Shown in pieces: positions 46,013 to 54,696 of a stretch of DNA of 64,000 bases. The stretch lies in assembly GCF_003347665.1 (NCBI RefSeq), contig NZ_QDGA01000010.1, positions 62,001 to 126,000 of the forward strand, written 5' to 3'. The notes under the pieces are model-generated. The model was not told where the DNA came from, did no database searches, and saw nothing but the letters and a program-made list of their open reading frames with translations. The stretch is from Microvirga calopogonii (GTDB lineage: Bacteria > Pseudomonadota > Alphaproteobacteria > Rhizobiales > Beijerinckiaceae). The position numbers and the translations under genes are program-made. Position 1 is the first letter of the stretch. Each line of letters opens with the position of its first letter.

Positions 46013-46118
46013 CATGGCCGTCCCCGGACTTGATCCGGGGATCAGTCTCGGCCATCCCGATACGTTGAAGCGCACCGCCTCAAGCAATCGGGATCACCGG
46101 CACGAGGCCGGTGATGAC
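46013..46118. repeat. mosaic of short palindromes, second repeat type
   Basis: Nested arms are ATGGCCG (46014-46020) with CGGCCAT (46049-46055), CCCCGGA with TCCGGGG inside them, ATCCCGAT (46054-46061) with ATCGGGAT (46087-46094), and TCACCGG (46094-46100) with CCGGTGA (46108-46114). It resembles the palindromic intergenic elements common in Alphaproteobacteria and differs from the GCATCGGACCC family. Confidence 0.7.
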
Positions 46119-46159
46119 GTGGAGAGTGTGGAGCACTTTCATCATAGTTGATGCTCGCC

Positions 46160-46843
46160 TCACGGTCCGACCCGCACGACAACGGCAATCCCATCGTGAT
46201 CGCCGGTCGTGAGCTTCGGGTCACCGATCAGGGCGTTGCCGAGATCGACGAACCGGATCACCTTGAAATCCGTGCTGCGGTCGAGGCGCTGCGTGAAGTC
46301 GTCCCGCGCCCGGTTGAACGATTCGAAGCGATGCCCCGGAACGCGGAGCGGGTCGACCTCCTCGCGGCTGAAGGCCGCGATGAAGAGATAACCTTGATCG
46401 AATTGATGAGGGCCGAAGACTCGGCCGTGGTTATTGTTGACCTCGAAGACATCGTTGGAGAACGCATCATCCCGGCCCTGCGGCAACTGCGCGTAGAGCC
46501 GCCCTCCGATGGAGCCCTGGTAGCCTGTCGAATGGCCGAAGCGGATCGGATAGCCGGCACGAGCGGCGGCGGCCAGGAGCCGCTCCTTGGCCTCATCGAC
46601 ACTCGAAGCACCCTGATCGACGATGATGACGTTGATCGGCTCGCGCAGGTTCTTGCCCTCGTAGATCTCGCCGAGCCAGTCGGACGGCACTCCCTGCGCG
46701 GTCAGCATCCATTTCCCCACGGCCGGCAGGCCTTCGGGCGTCGCGACATCGACATCGGGGCGCTGCTGCGGCCGCGCCTCGAACGGGATCGCGCCCGTCA
46801 GGGCAGCGCAAGCAACGAGAAGTTTGATCAGGCGTCGTCCCAT
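46160..46843 (-). CDS. secreted hypothetical protein
   Basis: Protein of 227 residues with a signal peptide (about residues 1-25). The mature domain contains NVIIVDQGASSVDEAKERLLAA, then RFGHSTGYQGSIGG, FEVNNNHGRVFGPH and YLFIAAFSREE. The His, Asn and Glu residues in these motifs look conserved and could form an active or metal site, but no family was recognised with confidence. Confidence 0.7.
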   Translation of the reverse strand: MGRRLIKLLVACAALTGAIPFEARPQQRPDVDVATPEGLPAVGKWMLTAQGVPSDWLGEIYEGKNLREPINVIIVDQGASSVDEAKERLLAAAARAGYPIRFGHSTGYQGSIGGRLYAQLPQGRDDAFSNDVFEVNNNHGRVFGPHQFDQGYLFIAAFSREEVDPLRVPGHRFESFNRARDDFTQRLDRSTDFKVIRFVDLGNALIGDPKLTTGDHDGIAVVVRVGP

Positions 46844-46914
46844 GGGCCTTCTCCCGCTAAACCCATATCCCGGGCATCAGGAGAGCACGAGCCGGCGCGT
46901 CAGGCCATGACTTT

Positions 46915-47697
46915 TCAGGTGGAGGCCTTCACGGCGAGAACGGCGTAGCGGTGCTGCGTCGCGCGTTCGAGCCCCTTGAGCAGCGGCAGGTTTTTCGCCT
47001 GATGGCGGTGGATCTGCTTGAGATCCCGGTCGATGACGGTCTGCGCGAAACCCGCCTCGCGCAGCAGCGCGGCCACGTCCTGGGCGCGCGCCCCTTTGGA
47101 GAAATAGACCCGGCTCAGGATGCGCTCATGGGTTTCGCGCATGGCATTGGGCGCATGCGCGGCCCCGGCGAGGCCCGGCACCCATTTCTCGACGAACCTG
47201 ATCATGCGCTTGACCAGCGTGTCGGACACGAAATCGCCGTCGACGATGAGAAGCCGCCCGCCCGGCTTGAGCAGCGAATGCCATTCCCGGAACGCGGCTC
47301 TCGGATCAACGAGCGTCCAGACGAGGTGGCGCGTCACCAGCACGTCGTAGCTCCCCGGCTTTTCCAGGGTTCGCTCGGCATCGCCCATGATGAAGCGGAT
47401 GTCGGCATTGTTCCTGGCCGCCTTGGCCCGCGCCCGGCTCAGCATCGGCTCCGACCAGTCGAGGCCCGTGACGTTGAAGCCCAGTCCGTGCAGCAGATGC
47501 GAGATAACGCCCGTGCCGCTGGCGAGGTCGAGCGCCCTGCGGCCCTCTCCCGGCCCGAGATGCCGCAGGAAAAGATCGCGCCATGCCTGCCGCTCCGCCT
47601 CCGAGAAGATCTCGTGCCCGACCTGCTCGTCGAAGGTCGGAGCGCGCAGGGACCAGTAGTCACGGATCTCGTCCCGGAGGGTGTAATTCGCGTTCAT
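46915..47697 (-). CDS. class I SAM-dependent methyltransferase
   Basis: Protein of 260 residues with motif I LDLASGTGVIS, acidic loop GLDWSEPML, FIMGDAE and the post-motif LLKPGGRLLIVDGDFV. The substrate is unknown. It is divergently arranged with a siderophore-type ABC importer across an AT-rich 205-base spacer, so it may modify a metal-chelating compound, but this is only inferred from position. Confidence 0.88.
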   Translation of the reverse strand: MNANYTLRDEIRDYWSLRAPTFDEQVGHEIFSEAERQAWRDLFLRHLGPGEGRRALDLASGTGVISHLLHGLGFNVTGLDWSEPMLSRARAKAARNNADIRFIMGDAERTLEKPGSYDVLVTRHLVWTLVDPRAAFREWHSLLKPGGRLLIVDGDFVSDTLVKRMIRFVEKWVPGLAGAAHAPNAMRETHERILSRVYFSKGARAQDVAALLREAGFAQTVIDRDLKQIHRHQAKNLPLLKGLERATQHRYAVLAVKAST

Positions 47698-47812
47698 GAG
47701 TGCTCACGGATACAGCTGATTTCGCCGCTCCTCTATGGCCAAAACCGGAAGACGTCAATTTTTAATTACTATAAACTGTAGAATAGAATTGTTTTAAACT
47801 GGCACGATTACA

Positions 47813-47835
47813 TTTTAATTAAAGTAATTCTAAAA
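47813..47835. promoter_or_regulatory. AT-rich inverted repeat, possible iron-responsive operator
   Basis: TTTTAATTAAAGTAATTCTAAAA is an imperfect inverted repeat (TTTTA..ATTA / TAAT..TAAAA) in a sharply AT-rich spacer upstream of the iron-type importer. The TTCTAAA half resembles Irr/ICE boxes (TTTAGAA-N3-TTCTAAA), but the other half is weak. Confidence 0.3.
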
Positions 47836-47902
47836 GATATTTCTTGCCTGACAGGTGACCTGCACATAGGAACGGCCTGCTTTCCTTGAAACGAGGCGCG
47901 TC

Positions 47903-49039
47903 ATGCAACTCTCCCAACTGATCTTCGGTGCCGCCTTGGCACTTGTCGGGCTCCTGCCCGTTCCCTCCCAGGCCGCCGGCAAGATCACGGTGACCGACAT
48001 CACGGGCCGCAAGGTCGAAGTCAATGCGCCGGTCGAGAAGGTCATCCTCGGCGAGGGGCGCCAGATGTACTTCGTGGCGACCCTCGACACCGACCAGCCC
48101 TTCAAGCGCGTTGTCGGCTGGCGCGACGATCTGCAGAAGGCGGATCTCGACGGCTACAACGATTATCGCGCCAAGTATCCGCAGATCGACAAGATTCCGA
48201 CCTTCGGCGGCTTCAAGGAAGGCACCTTCGACGTGGAGCAGGCCGTCTCGCTCAAGCCCGACGTGATCCTCCTCAACATCGAGGCCAAGACCGCGACCGA
48301 CGACGCCAAGCTCATCGAGAAGCTCGCCAGGATCGACATCCCGGTCGTCTTCGTCGATTTCCGCGAGAAGCCGTTCGAGAATACGGACGCGAGCATGCGC
48401 CTCATCGGCAAGCTCTTCGGCAAGGAGGCGCGGGCGGAAGAATTCATCGCGTTCCGAAAGGCGCAGATCGATCTCGTGACCGAGCGCCTCGCCAAGGCCA
48501 GCCCGCCGCGGCCGGTGGTGATGGTCGAGCGTGCGGCCGGCTATTCCGACGATTGCTGCATGTCCTTCGGCAACGAGAATTTCGGCAAGTTCGTGGAAGT
48601 CGCAGGCGGGCAGAATCTCGCCGCCAAGATCATCCCCGGCACCTTCGGCGTGGTCAATCCTGAACAGATCATCGCGACGAACCCGGACCAGGTGATCGTC
48701 ACCGGCTCGAACTGGGAACTCTATGTTCCAGGCGGTGCCTGGGTCGGCGTCGGCTCCGGCGCCGACAAGGCGAAGGCGCGCGACAAACTCGCAGCGCTGA
48801 TGAAGCGCCCTGCCTATACGGGCGTGAAGGCGGTGCGCGACAACAAGGTTCACGCCATCTGGCACCAGTTCTACAACAGCCCCTATCAGTTCGTCGCCAT
48901 CCAGGCGATGGCCAAGTGGCTGCACCCGGATCTGTTCAAGGATGTCGATCCCGAGGCCACCATGAAGACGCTTTACGAACGCTTCCTGCCCGTCCCGTAC
49001 AAGACCGGATACTGGGTCTCCCTCGCGGACAAGGAATAA
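47903..49039 (+). CDS. iron-complex type ABC transporter substrate-binding protein
   Basis: FepB/BtuF-class periplasmic binding protein, 378 residues, with a signal peptide (cleavage after SQAA). It has VTDITGRKVEVNAPVEKVIL, the Glu-rich ELLNIEAKT region and the C-terminal lobe GTFGVVNPEQIIATNPDQVIVTG. The ligand is probably a ferric siderophore, heme or cobalamin-like chelate. It is the first gene of a three-gene import operon; no TonB-dependent receptor is in the window. Confidence 0.9.
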   Translation: MQLSQLIFGAALALVGLLPVPSQAAGKITVTDITGRKVEVNAPVEKVILGEGRQMYFVATLDTDQPFKRVVGWRDDLQKADLDGYNDYRAKYPQIDKIPTFGGFKEGTFDVEQAVSLKPDVILLNIEAKTATDDAKLIEKLARIDIPVVFVDFREKPFENTDASMRLIGKLFGKEARAEEFIAFRKAQIDLVTERLAKASPPRPVVMVERAAGYSDDCCMSFGNENFGKFVEVAGGQNLAAKIIPGTFGVVNPEQIIATNPDQVIVTGSNWELYVPGGAWVGVGSGADKAKARDKLAALMKRPAYTGVKAVRDNKVHAIWHQFYNSPYQFVAIQAMAKWLHPDLFKDVDPEATMKTLYERFLPVPYKTGYWVSLADKE

Positions 49040-49043
49040 GCCC

Positions 49044-50108
49044 TTGGCCCACTCGCCTGCCATCGCCATGCCCAAAGGACGCGGGGCTTACCGCGTCCTC
49101 GTGCAGCGAAAGAAGCTCGTGCTTCTTGCCCTCAGCCTCGTTCTGATCCTCTCCGTCATTGCAGATCTTGGCTTAGGACCTGCCCGCTACACCATGCGCG
49201 AGGTCGTTCTGGCACTCGTAGGGTCGTCCGATGTCTCGCTGCAGATCAGCGTGGTGATCTGGGATATCCGCATGCCGGTGGCGCTCATGGCCGTGGTCGT
49301 GGGTGCCGCGCTCTCGGCCGCGGGCGCGCAGATGCAGACGATCCTCAACAACCCGCTCGCGAGCCCCTTCACGCTGGGCATCTCGGCTGCGGCGAGCTTC
49401 GGCGCCTCGATCGCGCTCGTCTTCGGCGTCGGCCTACTGCCCTGGGCCATCGACTATGTGGTCTCGATCAACGCCCTGCTCATGGCCATGGCGGCGGCGC
49501 TCTTCATCCATTTCATGAGCCAGAAGCGCGGCGTCACCGTCGAGACCATCGTGCTCCTCGGCATCACCCTCGTCTTCACGTTCAACGCGCTTCTCGCGCT
49601 GGTGCAGTATCTCGCCTCCGAGCAGGCGCTCGCCGCAGTGGTGTTCTGGACCATGGGCAGCCTCACCCGTGCCACATGGCCGAAACTCGCGATCACCACC
49701 GCCGTGGTGGCGATCTCGCTTCCGCTCTTCATGCGCCGCGCCTGGGCGCTCACGGCGCTTCGCCTCGGCGACGACAAGGCCGCCAGCTTCGGCGTCAACG
49801 TGCGCTGGCTGCGCCTCGAGACGATGATGATCATCAGCCTGCTCGCCGCCGTTCCCGTGGCCTTCGTCGGCACCATCGGGTTCATCGGATTGGTCGGTCC
49901 GCATATCGCGCGCATGCTCGTGGGCGAGGATCAGCGCTATTTCCTGCCGGCTTCGGTTCTCTCCGGCGCGACCATCCTGTCTCTGACCTCCGTCATCAGC
50001 AAATCCATCGTGCCGGGTACGATTTTTCCCATCGGCATCATCACGGCCCTCGTGGGCGTGCCGTTCCTTTTCAGCCTGATCATGTCCAGCCGGAGGCGCT
50101 CATGGTAG
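49044..50108 (+). CDS. FecCD family ABC transporter permease
   Basis: Protein of 354 residues with about ten membrane helices. Family landmarks are IWDIRMPVALMAVVVGAALSAAGAQMQTILNNPLASPFTLGIS and the coupling segment VAFVGTIGFIGLVGPHIARMLVG. AAGGA lies 6 bases before the TTG start; an ATG 24 bases later has no ribosome binding site. Its stop overlaps the ATPase start (ATGGTAG). Confidence 0.92.
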   Translation: MAHSPAIAMPKGRGAYRVLVQRKKLVLLALSLVLILSVIADLGLGPARYTMREVVLALVGSSDVSLQISVVIWDIRMPVALMAVVVGAALSAAGAQMQTILNNPLASPFTLGISAAASFGASIALVFGVGLLPWAIDYVVSINALLMAMAAALFIHFMSQKRGVTVETIVLLGITLVFTFNALLALVQYLASEQALAAVVFWTMGSLTRATWPKLAITTAVVAISLPLFMRRAWALTALRLGDDKAASFGVNVRWLRLETMMIISLLAAVPVAFVGTIGFIGLVGPHIARMLVGEDQRYFLPASVLSGATILSLTSVISKSIVPGTIFPIGIITALVGVPFLFSLIMSSRRRSW

Positions 50109-50872
50109 CGAGCCTTGAATTGACCGATGTCGGCGTGCGCTACGGCAAGCAGGAGGTGCTCGCCGGAGTCACCACCCCTGTACTGAAGGGCGGCGAGGTC
50201 ACCGCCGTGATCGGTCCGAATGCTGCCGGCAAGTCGAGCCTGTTCCGGCGCATCGCCGGCCTGCTCGATGGGCCTGGAAGCGTCCGCATCGAAGGCGCGG
50301 CCGCCCTGCCCGATTTCGGCCAAGTCTGCTACATGCCGCAGGACACTTCGGTGAACACGGTGCTGACCGTCTACGAGTCGATCCTGCTCGCCCGCAAGCA
50401 GGGAACCGCCCGCAAGGTCACCGACGAGGACCTCGAACAGGTCGACCGCGCGCTCCACGACCTGCAGATCGAATCGATCTCCTTCAAGGGCCTGCACGAA
50501 CTCAGCGGCGGACAACGGCAACTGGTCTCTCTCGCCCAGGTGCTGGTCCGCGATCCGCAGATCCTCCTCCTCGACGAGCCGACCAGCGCGCTCGACCTGC
50601 ATCGACAGGTGGAGGTGCTGGCCCTGATCCGCTCCCTCGCCAAGGATCGCGGCATCTGCGTCATTCTCGCCATCCACGACCTGAACCAGGTTCTGCGCGT
50701 GGCGGATCGTGTGATGGTGATCGATGCCGGAACCATGGTGAGCTGCGGGCCGGTGGACGATGTGATCACACCAACCCTCCTTCAGACCATCTACAAGGTG
50801 GAAGGGCGCATCGAGCAATGCTCCCGTTTCTGCCCTCACGTGATCATCGACGGGCCGCTCGCGCGAATGTGA
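50102..50872 (+). CDS. iron-complex ABC transporter ATP-binding protein
   Basis: ATPase of 256 residues: Walker A GPNAAGKSS, signature LSGGQRQLVSLAQVL, Walker B ILLLDEPTSALD and switch His AIHDLNQ. It is FepC/FecE-like. The ATG at 50102 lies inside the end of the permease gene. It completes the metal-chelate importer. Confidence 0.92.
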   Translation: MVASLELTDVGVRYGKQEVLAGVTTPVLKGGEVTAVIGPNAAGKSSLFRRIAGLLDGPGSVRIEGAAALPDFGQVCYMPQDTSVNTVLTVYESILLARKQGTARKVTDEDLEQVDRALHDLQIESISFKGLHELSGGQRQLVSLAQVLVRDPQILLLDEPTSALDLHRQVEVLALIRSLAKDRGICVILAIHDLNQVLRVADRVMVIDAGTMVSCGPVDDVITPTLLQTIYKVEGRIEQCSRFCPHVIIDGPLARM

Positions 50873-50970
50873 CTGCGAAACCGAAGTCGGGCCTATTCTG
50901 GAGCCGGCTTATCGAAGGCTCTTCTCAAAGCGAGCGTCGTTCGAGCGGCCCCAGAGGGCCACACGATGCG

Positions 50971-51213
50971 CTATGTTCTCGGCCGCCGCTCGATCTTCAT
51001 CGATGCCGTCACGGTACAGACATGCCGGTTGTGGGCATCGCGGACCTCGATGACGACATCGCTGAAATCTCCCCTGGCCACACGGTTCTGGCCGATCTCG
51101 GTCGTCGACCGCGCCGCGGCCTGCACGGCCGCATCGTCGCTCTCGAACTCCGAGCCGTCGTCATCACGTAGAAGTTGCGCCCCATCGTGGACGTCGAAAT
51201 AGTATCGGGCCAC
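50971..51213 (-). CDS. DUF6894 family protein
   Basis: Protein of 80 residues typical of DUF6894: MARYYFDVHDG, DDDGSEF, then AARSTTEIGQNRV and VVIEVRDAHNRHV. Function unknown. Such genes are often present in many copies in Hyphomicrobiales. Confidence 0.85.
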   Translation of the reverse strand: MARYYFDVHDGAQLLRDDDGSEFESDDAAVQAAARSTTEIGQNRVARGDFSDVVIEVRDAHNRHVCTVTASMKIERRPRT

Positions 51214-51293
51214 GTCAATCTCCTTCCGGTAGATATGACGCCTTATCCGTAGGGCAGTTTCACGGTCGATGAAGAAATCTGCATCTGTATTCT

Positions 51294-51935
51294 CTACGGT
51301 GGTTGAACCGAGGGATAGGAACGAGGCAGCAGGCGCCGGTAAACCCGTTTCATCCTATTATAGCATTCGCAGGTAATGTCCTCCAGCCCGGAACGATCCG
51401 CGACGATGATGCCGCCGCGCTGCTGCGCGATCAGGCCCTGCCTCTGCAACGCACGCAGGACGGTGCTGACCGTGGAACGCTGAACCCCCAGGAACTCCGC
51501 CAGATCGGCATGGGTCAGGGGCAGGACATCCTCATCGATCCTGTCTCGCGCACTCAGAATCCAATTGCAGCAGCGGGCCTCCACCGTATGAACGGCATGG
51601 CAGGAGATGGACTGGAACGTCTGCGCCAGCAGCGCCTCGGTGTAGCGCAGGATCAGCCGACGCAGCTTCGGCCGGACCCGGATGGCTTCCTGCATCCATT
51701 CGATGGTGACCCGCGAGGCGGTTCCGGGAACTTGCACCTGATAGCGTCCGAAGGACTCGCGAGAAATGATGGCGCTGATCAGGCCGAACATTCCCTCCCG
51801 GCCGATGGACGCCACCTCGACGGACTGGCCTTCCTCCATGACATTGATCAGCCCCACGATGGCATCATGCGGGAAGTAGGTGAAGCTGATGAGATCGCCG
51901 GCTTTGTAAAGCACGGTGTCCTTCGGCAGGATCAC
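51294..51935 (-). CDS. Crp/Fnr family regulator, N-terminus without a usable start
   Basis: Regulator with a beta-roll (DTVLYKAGDLISFTYFP, EVASIGREGMFGLI) and a C-terminal winged helix (LTHADLAEFLGVQRSTVSTVLRALQ), 213 residues from the GTG at 51935. The frame stays open for about 40 codons upstream and encodes family-like sequence (NWLLAALEPDDLAYLKPHLE). That stretch has no ATG, GTG or TTG before the in-frame TGA. Either the start is unusual (CTG), or the true start at ATG 52035 is out of frame after a one-base indel, or the protein is truncated. Confidence 0.75.
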   Translation of the reverse strand: MILPKDTVLYKAGDLISFTYFPHDAIVGLINVMEEGQSVEVASIGREGMFGLISAIISRESFGRYQVQVPGTASRVTIEWMQEAIRVRPKLRRLILRYTEALLAQTFQSISCHAVHTVEARCCNWILSARDRIDEDVLPLTHADLAEFLGVQRSTVSTVLRALQRQGLIAQQRGGIIVADRSGLEDITCECYNRMKRVYRRLLPRSYPSVQPP

Positions 51936-52266
51936 GATCTCGAGATGGGGCTTGAGATAAGCCAGATCGTCCGGCTCCAGGGCTGCCAGAAGCCAGTTGC
52001 TGCGGTGAAACGAGGACTGATTCCCGGATCGGATGGTACATCTCCCCGACTGCCTATCGACTGATCAGACTAGACTGTTGGTTGCAGGCGCTCGGTGCGC
52101 CTGAGCACATCCTGACCGACACCCTCCGAGAGCCCCTTACGGGTCGCCTCCGGCAAGCCCGGCGACTTATCCCCAGTCGATTCCTCGAGGCAGGTTTTGA
52201 GACCGCACTCCTGTTCATATGCGGTATGAAGGGCTTCCCGATGAGCCACGACAGAAACGGAAGGGC

Positions 52267-53433
52267 ATGCCTTTGCCGCCACGACGATACGCGCGCCTTG
52301 CAGCCATTCTCGTAGCATCCGCCTTCGGTGCCTTGACGCACGCCTTCGCGGCGGGCCCTGCCCGGGATGCGGAGGTCCGACAGGCCGTCGATGAGGCGGT
52401 GGAGCCGATCATCGCACAATATGGGCTTCCGGGCATGGCCGTCGCCCTGACCATCGACGGACAACGCCATTTCATCATGTACGGCCTGGCGTCGAAAGAC
52501 CCTCGGGCTCCCGTCACGCGCGAGACGCTCTTCGAGCTCGGTTCGATCAGCAAAACCTTCACGGCCACCCTGGCAGCCTATGCCGAGATCGAAGGCAGGT
52601 TGAAGCTGACCGACAGCGTCAGCCGGCACGTGCCCGAGTTGCAAGGAAGCGCCCTCGACGAGGTAAGGCTCCTGGATCTCGCGACGCACACGACCGGCGG
52701 CTTTCCGCTCCAGCTGCCTGGGACCGTGAAGGACCACAAGCAGCTCATCGCCTATTATCGCGCGTGGAAACCCACATTCGCTCCCGGCACATACCGCAGC
52801 TATGCCAATCCGAGCATCGGCCTGCTCGGCATCGCCACCGCACGGGCCTTGAATGCGAGCTTCAAGTCCTTGGCCGAACGCCTGTTCGCCGATCTCGGGC
52901 TGGAGCGGACCTATATCGATGTTCCTGCAGCGGAGATGAAATCGTACGCCTGGGGCTACAGCCGCGACGGCAGGCCCGTACGCGTCTCGCAAGCGCTGCT
53001 CGCGGATGAAGCCTATGGCGTGAAGTCGAACGCTGTCGACATGATCCGTTTCCTCGAGGTGCACATGGGGATCTGGTCCGCTCCGGAAAAGCTCGCTCGA
53101 TCCCTGCGGGCAACACGGTTCGGCTACTTCCGCTCTGGCGAATTGACCCAGGACCTCATCTGGGAGCAATACCCCTACCCGGTTTCTTTGGACGGATTCA
53201 TCGCCGGCAACACGATGAACCAGAAGGCTCATCCGGCCACCGCAATCGATCCACCCTTGGCCCCGAGCGACGACGTGATCGTCAACAAGACCGGATCGAC
53301 CCTTGGGTTCGGCGCCTATGTGGCCTTCGTGCCGGGCAGGAAGATCGGCATCGTCATGCTGGCGAACAAAGCCTATCCCAACGAGGCGCGGGTGAAGGCG
53401 GCCCATCAGGTGCTGACGCGCCTGACCGAATGA
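52267..53433 (+). CDS. class C beta-lactamase-like serine hydrolase
   Basis: Protein of 388 residues with a signal peptide (cleavage near HAFA). All three active-site motifs are present: Ser93-I-S-Lys96, Tyr179-Ala-Asn181, and KTG in VNKTGSTLGFGAYVAFVP. GLPGMAVALTIDG and FELGSISKTFTA are AmpC-like, so a periplasmic cephalosporinase is plausible, although esterases and D,D-peptidases share these motifs. GGAAGGG precedes the ATG at 52267. No ampR-like regulator is adjacent; the Crp/Fnr gene is divergent. Confidence 0.88.
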   Translation: MPLPPRRYARLAAILVASAFGALTHAFAAGPARDAEVRQAVDEAVEPIIAQYGLPGMAVALTIDGQRHFIMYGLASKDPRAPVTRETLFELGSISKTFTATLAAYAEIEGRLKLTDSVSRHVPELQGSALDEVRLLDLATHTTGGFPLQLPGTVKDHKQLIAYYRAWKPTFAPGTYRSYANPSIGLLGIATARALNASFKSLAERLFADLGLERTYIDVPAAEMKSYAWGYSRDGRPVRVSQALLADEAYGVKSNAVDMIRFLEVHMGIWSAPEKLARSLRATRFGYFRSGELTQDLIWEQYPYPVSLDGFIAGNTMNQKAHPATAIDPPLAPSDDVIVNKTGSTLGFGAYVAFVPGRKIGIVMLANKAYPNEARVKAAHQVLTRLTE

Positions 53434-53488
53434 GCCGGCTCGTAACGCGGAAAGCCTTTGTTCACCGCCGAATGCCATAACCGCCGTC

Positions 53489-53755
53489 ATGACCTATTCC
53501 CGCGACACCGAAGCCACCTCGGAACTCACCGGCCAAACCGTCAATACCTGGTCCGAGGAATGGCGGATCGAGACGGAGGCGCGCACCGTCCTGAAGATGT
53601 CCAAGCAGGAACGGGATGCCTTCTTCAACGGCCGGAAGGACGAGAACGGGAAGACCATTGATCGTGGGGTGATCGGCATCCGCGGGCCGAAGGCCGTCGA
53701 GGACATCAAGGCAACGGTGGAGAGGCTGCAGGAGGCCCGCAGCAGGTCCAAATGA
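53489..53755 (+). CDS. small hypothetical protein
   Basis: Protein of 88 residues, soluble. The motif WSEEWRIETEARTVLKMSKQERDAFF recalls the DUF7696-type small proteins found in phages and proteobacteria, but this is only a resemblance from memory. It is rich in Lys, Glu and Asp. It lies 55 bases after the beta-lactamase-like gene. Function unknown. Confidence 0.65.
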   Translation: MTYSRDTEATSELTGQTVNTWSEEWRIETEARTVLKMSKQERDAFFNGRKDENGKTIDRGVIGIRGPKAVEDIKATVERLQEARSRSK

Positions 53756-53814
53756 CGGACGCAATTCCCAAAAACTCAAGCGCTTAGCAATAAACTGAAA
53801 GCATAGATATAAAT

Positions 53815-53892
53815 AGAAAAGGGCCGCGCCCAGCCTTATCGGCTGTGTTCGCGGCCCTTGAGACCGTATTTGCCCCTACGGTCAGTCGGACA
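53815..53892 (-). ncRNA. candidate small RNA A (hairpin plus terminator)
   Basis: Read on the minus strand, GACCGTA-GGGGCAAA-TACGGTC forms a perfect 7-bp hairpin with an 8-base loop. A perfect 10-bp stem AAGGGCCGCG / CGCGGCCCTT follows, with an inner AGCC-GATAA-GGCT stem, then TTCTATTT. This is a typical sRNA tail. A weak promoter-like TTGATC lies upstream. It is unrelated to known families as far as can be seen. Confidence 0.45.
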
Positions 53893-54034
53893 TAAATCAT
53901 ATGAATGGACCGATCAAGCCAAATCGTTTGGGAATGAACTATTTGGGCGGCAGAATATCGCACCGGGTCTATTGACATGCCCCATTCATGCCGCGAACCG
54001 TCACAATTTAGACAAACTACTCTTCGAATAGATA

Positions 54035-54108
54035 GGTCCACCGACCTTCTATTTGCCCCTACGGGTCGGACCTTGGAGCGCCCCCTGCGAAGTGGGCGCT
54101 TTCTTTTT
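54035..54108 (+). ncRNA. candidate small RNA B (hairpin plus terminator)
   Basis: On the plus strand, CCGACC (54041-54046) pairs with GGTCGG (54064-54069), extended by GGT/ACC, exposing the loop TTCTATTTGCCCCTACG. A strong terminator follows: AGCGCCC (54077-54083) with GGGCGCT (54094-54100), then TTTCTTTTT. A consensus -35 TTGACA stands at 53972. The loop is complementary to the loop of candidate RNA A. Confidence 0.5.
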
Positions 54109-54193
54109 GGAAACGGGCCTTCTTGCATTTGCCCCGATCAGCAACCATTCAGCTTCCATGTGAAATCATCGCATCGGTTTAAGGCGATTGTCC

Positions 54194-54556
54194 GTGCCCG
54201 TGCACCGTATCCTACTGGCCCTCGTTCAGCCCCTGCTGGCGCTCCTGCTGATCGCAGGAACGGCTCAGGCGCAGCCGTGCCTCTTCGAGGACAAGGACCG
54301 CAACGGGGCCGTCGAACGCACATTGGGCGTGACCGCCGACGTTTTCGCTCCCCTCGAGGAATTCTCGGTCGGCCTCCAGGCCCCGGCCGCCGGCGGCGAT
54401 GACCACCGCGATGCGGGCGTCGTGCTGCCCGCAGGTGCGCCCACGGTCGTTCTCGATCAGGCCCGCCTGATCAGGGTAGGCCGCGCCGCCTATCCTCATG
54501 CGCCGCCCTCTCACAGGCCCTGCGCCGCCCCGCCGACCGGTCCGCCTCTCGTCTGA
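54194..54556 (+). CDS. putative secreted hypothetical protein
   Basis: Protein of 120 residues. It has a convincing signal peptide (VHRILLALVQPLLALLLIAGTAQAQ), then a short acidic part (CLFEDKDRNGAVE) and a proline-rich end. Two starts are possible, GTG at 54194 and TTG at 54188, with AAGGCG upstream. No family was recognised. The proline-rich C-terminus could be a frame artefact in GC-rich DNA. Confidence 0.45.
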   Translation: MPVHRILLALVQPLLALLLIAGTAQAQPCLFEDKDRNGAVERTLGVTADVFAPLEEFSVGLQAPAAGGDDHRDAGVVLPAGAPTVVLDQARLIRVGRAAYPHAPPSHRPCAAPPTGPPLV

Positions 54557-54696
54557 GCCCGCCGCTGCGCTGCGCCCTCGCGCGCGTCAGCGCCCCTTGT
54601 GCCACGACGGCACAGCCTCATCCGCACCTTGACCGATGTCGAGGCGTTCCGGCGCCGGGATGACAGGCGCCCTCAGACCATCAGACGAGATCTCCC

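Noticed and set aside
52054..53490. Minus-strand frame of about 480 codons opposite the beta-lactamase-like gene
   Set aside because: The plus strand carries SxxK, YxN and KTG motifs in proper order; the antisense frame has no support.
53784..54128. 114-codon minus-strand frame across the two hairpin units
   Set aside because: It spans two strong terminator-like hairpins and lacks a ribosome binding site or family; kept only as an alternative explanation of the in-frame 15-base repeat.
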